From Firm-04 sp003446315 (GTDB taxonomy: Bacteria > Bacillota > Clostridia > Oscillospirales > Ruminococcaceae), in contig CAMNAB010000009.1 in the NCBI GenBank assembly GCA_946530355.1, forward strand, positions 1 through 43,487: a DNA stretch of 43,487 nucleotides, given 5' to 3'. Position 1 is the stretch's first letter, and each line of letters starts with the position of its first letter. Shown one piece after another: positions 15,982 to 23,336 of the stretch. Made by a program: the position numbers and the translations under genes. Below the pieces are notes generated by a model. That model saw only the letters and a list, made by a program, of their open reading frames with translations, ran no database searches and was not told the DNA's origin.

Positions 15982-17418
15982 ATGAAACATGCAAAATCTA
16001 TTGTGTTTGTCGTCCTGGTCAGTTTGATTCTGGCAGCACCGACAGCCTGTCTGCTCCTGCCGCAGTTTCGAAATGCAGATACATCTGCATCTGAGAATCG
16101 GACGCTTACAGCATTTCCTGCTTTCAAAAATGAAGACGGCACCCGTAATTCTGATTTTCTGTCGCAGGCAGAAACATGGTTTTCTGAGCATTTTGCATTT
16201 CGCACCGAATTGGTCGGATTATACAGCAGCCTGACCCGTCATCTGTTTGCAACATCCTCTGAACCGGATGTAATTATCGGAAAAGACGATTGGCTGTATT
16301 ATGCCGAAACCGTATCGGATGTGACCGGTGTGCGGACACTGGATGATACGGAGATCAAACATATGGCGCATTCGCTTGCAATGATCCAGAAATACTGCGA
16401 AGAAAACGGCGCTGCATTTCTGTTTGCACCTGCACCGAATAAGGGCAGCATTTATCCGGAATATCTGCCGGCACGTTATATGCATTCCGGCAAAGAAAAC
16501 AATCTGGATGCTTTATATGAAGCCTTGCAAAGCAACGGTGTTTTTGTCTGTGACTGGCGTGCTGTTTTGCAGGAAGGGAAGGCGCAAAGACAGCTTTATC
16601 ATAAGCTGGATACACACTGGAACGGGGACGGTGCCATGCTTGCATATCAGGCTCTGATGGATGCAGCCAATCTGGACGATCTGGGATTTGCGGACTATCC
16701 GCGCTCGGAAACCAACGACTGGAACGGTGATCTTTGGGGCATGCTTGCACCGGATCAGGAAAACCCGGATGCAAATGCCGTATATGCTGTGCCGCAAACA
16801 TACCAGACCGTTGGCAGAATGCGCAGCATAGATGACATCACGATCAACACAGTCTGCCCGACACAAACCGGTTCGTTATTGATGTTCCGCGATTCCTTCG
16901 GACGAGCATTGATCCCGCTGCTGTCAGAACGATTTGCCGCATGCACCTATTCCCGTGCAACAGATGTGCCGCTGCAAAACATTGCACAGATCCATACTGA
17001 TCTGGTTGTATATGAACTGGTTGAACGCAATCTGCGCAATCTTCTGATCTATGCACCGGTCATGCCTGCACCGCAATGTGAAACACCGATCATATCTGAT
17101 CCGCAGGGAGATGCGGAAGCATTTTTGATGCAGTCAGCCAATGACGGCACCTATCTGCATTGTTACGGTTATTATGATCCTGCATTCGCAGAAAATGATG
17201 CCATTATTTGCACCTTTTCTGACGGGAATACGCAGCAAAGCTATGAAGCATTCCCCTGCTTTGAATCTGAAAAACTGGAAACGGAGCAGCCGGAAGGAAA
17301 CGGCTTTTCGCTCCGTGTTCCGCTTACCGCATTACCGCAGCAGGGCACACTTACGGTTTCGGTAATTCGGAACGGACAGACAAGCACCGTCGGTACTGCA
17401 CCGTTTACAGCATCCTAA
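15982..17418 (+). CDS. AlgJ/AlgX-like SGNH acetyltransferase partner
   Basis: A single N-terminal hydrophobic segment anchors or exports the protein. The AlgX/AlgJ-type SGNH domain follows: GKDDWLYY near residue 95, LDTHWN (Asp210 and His212) and FRDSFGRAL (Ser305), which give the Asp-His and Ser elements of the catalytic site. The last 110 residues form a beta-rich extra domain (ending about LTVSVIRNGQTSTVG), perhaps polymer-binding. It is last in the operon, directly after the MBOAT gene, and before a strong terminator. The expected role is extracellular O-acetylation of a surface or exported polysaccharide. Confidence 0.88.
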   Translation: MKHAKSIVFVVLVSLILAAPTACLLLPQFRNADTSASENRTLTAFPAFKNEDGTRNSDFLSQAETWFSEHFAFRTELVGLYSSLTRHLFATSSEPDVIIGKDDWLYYAETVSDVTGVRTLDDTEIKHMAHSLAMIQKYCEENGAAFLFAPAPNKGSIYPEYLPARYMHSGKENNLDALYEALQSNGVFVCDWRAVLQEGKAQRQLYHKLDTHWNGDGAMLAYQALMDAANLDDLGFADYPRSETNDWNGDLWGMLAPDQENPDANAVYAVPQTYQTVGRMRSIDDITINTVCPTQTGSLLMFRDSFGRALIPLLSERFAACTYSRATDVPLQNIAQIHTDLVVYELVERNLRNLLIYAPVMPAPQCETPIISDPQGDAEAFLMQSANDGTYLHCYGYYDPAFAENDAIICTFSDGNTQQSYEAFPCFESEKLETEQPEGNGFSLRVPLTALPQQGTLTVSVIRNGQTSTVGTAPFTAS

Positions 17419-17429
17419 TCCACAAATAG

Positions 17430-17477
17430 AAAAGCCATCGTGTTTCTGATGAACAAACAGAAATCCGATGGCTTTTT
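17430..17477. terminator. Bidirectional terminator between convergent units
   Basis: AAAAGCCATCG pairs with CGATGGCTTTT, with an inner TTTCTG/CAGAAA stem. T runs occur on both strands, so it serves the plus-strand operon and the minus-strand lectin gene. Confidence 0.88.
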
Positions 17478-17509
17478 GTTATATCATGATATAGAGGACA
17501 GGCGTTCCA

Positions 17510-19168
17510 TTAATTGATGATCTTTGCGATCATTTTCAAAATCGTGACGATATCATCATTTGCGATAAAGCTGTCATGATTTGCATCTGCATTCTTGATG
17601 CCTCTTTCCGACAAGACCAGCTCCGGATCCTCTGTCATATAGCGTGCAAGCAAGACTGCGTCTGCAATATCGACCACGCCGTCACAATTCACATCCCCGA
17701 TCAGGTTGGAATATGCCAGAATATAGACCGGTGCAGTAGTGCTGTCATCCCATTCACAAATAAAACCGAAGTTATTTGTTCCGAAAAACGGTTCCTGATT
17801 GCAGCTTCCGTCTTCACGCAGATCATTCCACTGATACAATTCATTCCAGAAACGCGGATTATGCGCCAGATAGAGCATCAGCGAATCTTCCCCGATCCCG
17901 AATGCATTATCCGGCTGACCGGCTGCCCAGTTGGAATAGGTTGCAGCTTCACCCGTGACCCAGAAGATCTGCGCATTCCGAACCTTAGCGCCCATCCAAT
18001 AGTTATTTTTGTGTATAGGGGATTGAAACAGGGTCTGAATGGTTTCCTGTTCCATCGCACTGGTCACAGTTACGAGATGACCGCCCATCAATTCGCAGCA
18101 GGCACGCGCCTGATCCCATGTGAAACCTTGATGAAAGACCTTGTAAACATGCCCGTTCCAAAGCACTGCATCCGAATCATTATCCCATTCGCAAATATAG
18201 CCGAATGCAGTCATCATCGTCGCAGTATCACAATCATCCGCCCAGCCGTTCGCAGCATTTGAACCATGTTTTCCGCGGTACATCGCAAGATAGTTTTCGC
18301 CGCCGCTTTCCATATCCGTGCTGTTATCCGGTTCGCCGTCGATCCAGTTGATATAGGAAAACGGTTCATCGGTGATCCATTTCCATTCTCCTTCTGTCTC
18401 TGCATCGGTTCCGCCGATCCAATAAGAGATCCGATCCCCATATTCATCCATCAATTGATTTAATGCTTTTTGTTCCTCAATTGAACCGACCGTTGCAAGA
18501 TGCCCGCCGACTTCCTCACAAGCAGCCTTTGCCTGTTTCCATGTCAAACCGGTTTCCATGAGCTGATATGTATGATTCTCCCACACGAGAATACCGTTAT
18601 CCGTTCCGAAAAGCTGCTCATCCGATTCGGTATCCCATTCACAGACATAGCAATAGCCGCGTTCCTCATATTTGCCGTTGTCCGGATTATCATCCCATTT
18701 TCCCAAATTGCAGCTTGTCGCATCAGTGAATTTTGCAGTCTTCGCATATAAGCATCCGAATTGCTCCATACCGCCTGCATTATCCGGCTTTTGTGTGTCA
18801 GAATAACTGTCAAAATCCCAATTGGTATAAGAGAGCACAGAGCCGTCGATCCAGTTCCAGTCATTCGTCTGCCGATACAGACCAATCCAATAGGCAGTAT
18901 GCGAAGTATCCGCGATCAGTTCTTCCACATACTGCTGCTCATCTGCATCTGAAATCGTGACGAGATGTCCGCCGATCAGAGAACAGCGAATTCTTGCTTC
19001 CGTCCAACTGACATTTTCATCGAAAACACAGTATCTGTGCCCATTCCAGAAGTGCACGGCATTTTCATATGCACATACGGGATGCGGGAGCCGGATCATG
19101 CTGCAAACGCCGCCGAAAACGAGCCATGCAGCGGCAGCAGCAGCCAGTCTAACGCGCTTTTTTTTCAA
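17510..19168 (-). CDS. Secreted protein with three C-type lectin domains and a dockerin
   Basis: After a signal peptide (MKKKRVRLAAAAAAWLVFGG) come three C-type lectin-like domains of about 140 residues. Each opens with F/W-NGH-Y, has the SWTEAR or TWKQAK helix and GGHL, and ends in the WIGL, NW, and CEWD core. The calcium/sugar-type motifs include EPDN and QPDN. The C-terminus is a type I dockerin (GDVNCDGVVDIAD and DANHDSFIANDD). It is probably a carbohydrate- or glycan-binding cellulosome component with no catalytic domain. Start: an upstream in-frame ATG at 19225 lies inside the promoter, so TTG 19168, after AAGGAAG, is the likely start. Divergent from the glycosidase gene. Confidence 0.9.
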   Translation of the reverse strand: MKKKRVRLAAAAAAWLVFGGVCSMIRLPHPVCAYENAVHFWNGHRYCVFDENVSWTEARIRCSLIGGHLVTISDADEQQYVEELIADTSHTAYWIGLYRQTNDWNWIDGSVLSYTNWDFDSYSDTQKPDNAGGMEQFGCLYAKTAKFTDATSCNLGKWDDNPDNGKYEERGYCYVCEWDTESDEQLFGTDNGILVWENHTYQLMETGLTWKQAKAACEEVGGHLATVGSIEEQKALNQLMDEYGDRISYWIGGTDAETEGEWKWITDEPFSYINWIDGEPDNSTDMESGGENYLAMYRGKHGSNAANGWADDCDTATMMTAFGYICEWDNDSDAVLWNGHVYKVFHQGFTWDQARACCELMGGHLVTVTSAMEQETIQTLFQSPIHKNNYWMGAKVRNAQIFWVTGEAATYSNWAAGQPDNAFGIGEDSLMLYLAHNPRFWNELYQWNDLREDGSCNQEPFFGTNNFGFICEWDDSTTAPVYILAYSNLIGDVNCDGVVDIADAVLLARYMTEDPELVLSERGIKNADANHDSFIANDDIVTILKMIAKIIN

Positions 19169-19209
19169 TAGAATCTTCCTTTCTGCTTCCTCATTCAATT
19201 TGCATTCAT

Positions 19210-19238
19210 ATTTTACCATGAACACCGTTTTTTGTCAA
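19210..19238 (-). promoter_or_regulatory. Promoter of the lectin-dockerin gene
   Basis: TTGACA, 17 bases, TAAAAT on the minus strand. Its position rules out the upstream ATG start codons and fixes the TTG start at 19168. Confidence 0.88.
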
Positions 19239-19266
19239 GACAGCCAAATCGTTCGAAAAACATATA

Positions 19267-19295
19267 TTGACATACTGAATAAAATGTGTTATAAT
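19267..19295 (+). promoter_or_regulatory. Promoter of the glycosidase-dockerin gene
   Basis: TTGACA, 17 bases, TATAAT, a full consensus match. Its -35 box lies only 28 bases from the -35 box of the divergent lectin promoter, so a single regulator could act on both. Confidence 0.92.
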
Positions 19296-19358
19296 TATAT
19301 GTATAATTCTGTTGACATGGTCACTCAATTGCATGTGAATCTTTGGAAAGGGTGGATA

Positions 19359-21989
19359 ATGATGAAAAGAATGTCCGGACTGATGCTTGCAGCAGCAATC
19401 ATGATGCAAAGTATACCGGCGGTCGCCGCATCACCGGAATCCGAATTGCTGGATGTTTCTTCCTTCACGATTATGGACGAAGACCTCGTTTATATTGGTG
19501 CAGACTATCTCAATCCTGCGATGACGCTGTTCGATTCGCAGGAATATGCACCGGAATCTCCTGACAAAACGAATGTCGGTTCAGAAAAATGGAATGCAAC
19601 GGATCGTTCCAAAAACTGGAAACCCAATTGGCAATCTGAATTCGGAGAAGATGCATTTTTTATGGATCTTGGTGCAAATTATGTCATAACCGGCATCTGT
19701 TTTCTGGATACAAACGGCGTGCAGGATTGGATAATGGAAGACGGCGAACCGTTCAACTGGAACACATGCGTCGAATTTACAACCGATGCCTATCAGACAT
19801 GGCGCGGCATCCAGATAGAAAAGCCGCGGTCAACCCGTTATCTGCGCTTCTCTACCCCTTGCGGTGACAGCGGCGTAGCAGAACTTGCGCTTTACGGATA
19901 TAAAGAATCCGAACTGACCGCTGCACAAAAAGCAAAAACGGCTGTGCGCGAAAATGACTCCGATGCCGAGCCGCTGACAGCCGGACAACAGATCGGTTTC
20001 AATGCGTTTATAGATGATCCGATGACTGCGATCATGGCAGCAGGAAATGTGCGGGAATATCATAATCTGAGCTGGATGTTTGATGATACCGGCAAAGTGA
20101 AATTCACACAGGGTACATGGGGCGATATGGACAGCTATTACAGTGCCATGCATGCACGCAATATCAGTATCATTCCGTGTTTTCAGGGCGGCAGCAGCGT
20201 GATCTCCGGCGGAAAAACGCCGCCTGAAATTGCAGTACCGAACGGTGCGGATCCGACTGATCCTGCAAGCTATGCGCTTCATGCACAGGCGATGTATCAG
20301 GTTGCAGCACGATACGGCAGCAACAAAAATGTCGATCCTGCAACATTGAATGTAGCAGACGGCTCTGAACCGAAAGTCGGAATGGGATTGCTGCAAGCAG
20401 CAGAAAATTCCAATGAACCGAATAAAACATGGTCAGGCAAAGCAAATTATTTTACGCCTTTTGAACTGGCAGCGATGTGTTCTGCGGATTATGACGGGCA
20501 TGAAGGGACGATCCCGCATGCAGGCGTAAAGCAGGCAGATCCGCATTTTCAGCTTGCAATGGGCGGTATGCTGAATACGGCTTCTCTGCTGGATTATCTA
20601 TCCCAAATGAAACTGTGGTTCAATTATAATCGTACAGACGGAAAATTTGCGGTTGATATCATCAATGTCCATCTCGGCCCGGATACATACAATCCGGAAG
20701 ATTCATCTTTTACAGCGCGTGTGCAGGAGATCAAACAGTGGATACAGGAAAACGCACCCGGCACAAAGCTCTGGATCTCGGAATTTGAAATTCCAATGAC
20801 CGACTGTGAAACAGAAGGCATTGACAATCATGACAACGAAACCTATCAGCTCCGATATGCGCAGCGGGTTGCCCGCACCTATCTGATGGCGATGAGCGCA
20901 GGCGTTGACCGGATGACGAAATTTCAGCTTCGTGATGAAGGCGAGGGCGTATATTATAACTCCGGACTGGTCACGGGAAAGGGCGAATGGAAGAAAAAGC
21001 AGGCATGGTATTACACCGCATGCATGACAAATGTCCTGAAAAACATGGAATTCCGGCAGGAGATCCGCAATAGTACAGCGGCTGTCCGGCAATATGAATT
21101 TGTCCCCTGCCCTGCATCATCTTCAACCGATACGGTATATTGCTTATGGTCACCGACGAATGCAGACACCGTCGTGAAGGATTATGCACTCAGTGTTCCG
21201 AAGAATGCGCATGTTTATCTGACCGTTCCGGGCACATACGCAGAAGGAACGGTTTCAGAACTGACGAATCAAAACGGCAAAGTGAAACTGGATGTCAGTG
21301 AAACGCCTGTATTTGTGACGGTTTCCGCGCAGAAACAAACGATCATCAATGGAAAAGGCAAGTATATTTCGCCGAAAACCATCTGCTTATCGCAAGACGG
21401 CAGTACAGAAATATGTGATTTATCTGCTGCGCCGACAGACACAAAACTGAATCAATTTTACAGAATGTTTGATGAACCTGCTGCTATGCCGGATATGATT
21501 TACGGAGACACAGCCAGCCTTCCGTCACCGGAAACCAATGTAAATGCATCGGGGATCACATGCTATGTCGCACTCGATCAGCCTTATGTCATCAGCGGAT
21601 TCCAGATTTATGATACATTCGGCACAGGCAGCTTTGCGGTTTATGATGCACATACAGACCGCCTGCTCTGGTTAAGTGATATGGGCGGTTATATGTCCCG
21701 CAATACAGCGCTGCTCAATGATTCTGCACCGACAGACTGCCTGAAAATCGTGAAAGGCGGCGGAGATCTGAATGAATGCGGAATCTACGGCTATCCGGCA
21801 CCGGATACAGGCGCTGCTTATGACATAAACGGCGACGGCATCTTTGATGCCAAAGATGCAATTGCATTGCAGGCATGGCTGACCAAACAAGATGCATCCG
21901 AAATTGCAAATTGGGCAGCCGGCGATTGTAATTCGGATCAAAAACTGGATGCCCGTGATCTGAGCCGATTAAAACGCAGATTATCCTGA
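19359..21989 (+). CDS. Secreted dockerin-bearing clan GH-A glycoside hydrolase-like enzyme
   Basis: An 876-residue exported protein. After the signal peptide (ends near AVAASPE) comes a beta-sandwich, galactose-binding-like domain (about 45-185), then a TIM-barrel domain of about 430 residues. Barrel motifs fit clan GH-A: acid/base Glu353 in ENSNEPN after strand 4, and nucleophile Glu475 in LWISEFE at strand 7. A beta domain follows, then a second sugar-binding-like sandwich, and a C-terminal type I dockerin (DINGDGIFDAKDA and DCNSDQKLDARDL). The GH family is not one I can name; GH39-like enzymes are the nearest guess. GGAAAGGGTGG precedes tandem ATGs at 19359 and 19362. The substrate is unknown. 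Confidence 0.85.
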   Translation: MMKRMSGLMLAAAIMMQSIPAVAASPESELLDVSSFTIMDEDLVYIGADYLNPAMTLFDSQEYAPESPDKTNVGSEKWNATDRSKNWKPNWQSEFGEDAFFMDLGANYVITGICFLDTNGVQDWIMEDGEPFNWNTCVEFTTDAYQTWRGIQIEKPRSTRYLRFSTPCGDSGVAELALYGYKESELTAAQKAKTAVRENDSDAEPLTAGQQIGFNAFIDDPMTAIMAAGNVREYHNLSWMFDDTGKVKFTQGTWGDMDSYYSAMHARNISIIPCFQGGSSVISGGKTPPEIAVPNGADPTDPASYALHAQAMYQVAARYGSNKNVDPATLNVADGSEPKVGMGLLQAAENSNEPNKTWSGKANYFTPFELAAMCSADYDGHEGTIPHAGVKQADPHFQLAMGGMLNTASLLDYLSQMKLWFNYNRTDGKFAVDIINVHLGPDTYNPEDSSFTARVQEIKQWIQENAPGTKLWISEFEIPMTDCETEGIDNHDNETYQLRYAQRVARTYLMAMSAGVDRMTKFQLRDEGEGVYYNSGLVTGKGEWKKKQAWYYTACMTNVLKNMEFRQEIRNSTAAVRQYEFVPCPASSSTDTVYCLWSPTNADTVVKDYALSVPKNAHVYLTVPGTYAEGTVSELTNQNGKVKLDVSETPVFVTVSAQKQTIINGKGKYISPKTICLSQDGSTEICDLSAAPTDTKLNQFYRMFDEPAAMPDMIYGDTASLPSPETNVNASGITCYVALDQPYVISGFQIYDTFGTGSFAVYDAHTDRLLWLSDMGGYMSRNTALLNDSAPTDCLKIVKGGGDLNECGIYGYPAPDTGAAYDINGDGIFDAKDAIALQAWLTKQDASEIANWAAGDCNSDQKLDARDLSRLKRRLS

Positions 21990-22010
21990 TAAAAAGCAAC
22001 CAAATTCAAG

Positions 22011-22060
22011 CAAAAAGAATCTCCGATGGATTATTTTCATCGGAGATTCTAATTATTTTT
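22011..22060. terminator. Bidirectional terminator between convergent genes
   Basis: AGAATCTCCGATG (22016-22028) pairs perfectly with CATCGGAGATTCT (22038-22050). T runs follow on both strands. Confidence 0.92.
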
Positions 22061-23315
22061 ATGAGTTCGCAAGACGCTCTTTTGCAATAGAGAGCATCAA
22101 TTTGATTCTGTTTTGCTGATTGACTCTTGTTGCACCCGGGTCATAGTCAATGGCGCAGATATTCGCATCCTGATATTTTTCCGTCATACCGCGGATCATG
22201 CCTTTCCCGACAATATGATTCGGCAGGCAGCCAAACGGCTGGACACAAACAATATTGCTGTATCCTTTTTCGATCAGTTCCGCCATTTCCGCAGTCAGCA
22301 GCCAGCCTTCGCCCATACAAACGCCGCTGCTGATCGTTTGTTCACCGAGTGCTTTCAGCTTCGGGAACGGAATCGGTTTTTCAAACTGCGGATAATCCTT
22401 CAATACATTCAGCATGATCTTTTCAAGCATCTCAACGTATTTGACTGCCACTCTCGAAAACATAACGCCTTTTGTATCACCGTAAATCTTATGATTTTCT
22501 CTGCCGATATTCAGGCTGTACATCGCAAAACCAAGGATACCCGGAACCATAACTTCTGCGCCTTGTTCGACAAGGAAATCCGGCAGATGATCGTTTCCGA
22601 AGTCTGCATATTTGACATACAATTCACCAACGATTCCGACACGCGGCTTCGGGACATGATGCATCGGTACGGCAGCGAAATCCTCAGCAATTGCGCGGAA
22701 ATTCTTTCGAATGGAACGGGTCGTGATGCCCTTGTTTTCTCTGATCTGATCGGTAAGTTTCACACGCCATTTTTCCATAACAGCTTTTGCATCACCGGCA
22801 TGATCCTCATAGGGCAGCACCTGATTGCGCAGCAGCATGATGAAATCGCCGTAAAGCCATGTAATCAGACCTTTCAGGAACATCATCGGCGTGATCTCAA
22901 AACCGCTGTTTTTCTCAATGCCGCCGAAGTTGACCGATACGACCGGAACATATTCCAAACCGGCTTTTTTCAATGCTTTTCGCAGCATATGCACATAATT
23001 GGATGCACGGCAGCCGCCGCCTGTCTGATACAGCATCAGTGCAGATTTTTTCGGATCATATTGTCCGGATTCCAGCGCATAGATCAATTGTCCGATGACC
23101 ACAATCGCCGGATAACACGCATCATTATGCACATACTTCAAACCCGTGTCGATCACCTTCTGACCGGAATCGTCCAAAAAAGCGACCTTATAACCCGCAT
23201 CCCGAAACACAGAACCCATCAGACTGAAATGAACCGGCAGTGCATTCGGAATCAGGATTGTATGTGTTTTTTTCATTTCCGGGGTAAAATCCGGATAAAG
23301 CTCATTGGTTGCCAA
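22059..23315 (-). CDS. 2-hydroxyacyl-CoA dehydratase-type (HgdB/C-like) protein
   Basis: A 418-residue protein resembling the C-terminal part of the large clostridial acyl-CoA dehydratase activase-related proteins. It has cysteines in HNDACYPAI, TGGGCRASNY, SSGVCMGEGW and QPFGCLPNH, as expected for iron-sulfur cluster ligation in this superfamily. It starts with TTG at 23315 after GGAAGGAAAG. The preceding gene stops at a TGA that is in the same frame, 21 bases upstream, with no frame change. The true substrate of these orphan proteins is unknown; dehydration of a 2-hydroxyacyl-CoA is only inferred by family. Confidence 0.85.
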   Translation of the reverse strand: MATNELYPDFTPEMKKTHTILIPNALPVHFSLMGSVFRDAGYKVAFLDDSGQKVIDTGLKYVHNDACYPAIVVIGQLIYALESGQYDPKKSALMLYQTGGGCRASNYVHMLRKALKKAGLEYVPVVSVNFGGIEKNSGFEITPMMFLKGLITWLYGDFIMLLRNQVLPYEDHAGDAKAVMEKWRVKLTDQIRENKGITTRSIRKNFRAIAEDFAAVPMHHVPKPRVGIVGELYVKYADFGNDHLPDFLVEQGAEVMVPGILGFAMYSLNIGRENHKIYGDTKGVMFSRVAVKYVEMLEKIMLNVLKDYPQFEKPIPFPKLKALGEQTISSGVCMGEGWLLTAEMAELIEKGYSNIVCVQPFGCLPNHIVGKGMIRGMTEKYQDANICAIDYDPGATRVNQQNRIKLMLSIAKERLANS

Positions 23316-23336
23316 GCTCTCACTTTCCTTCCGTTT

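Noticed and set aside
19169..19225. Upstream ATG starts for the lectin-dockerin gene
   Set aside because: They lie within or upstream of the -10 box of its own promoter and cannot be in the transcript.
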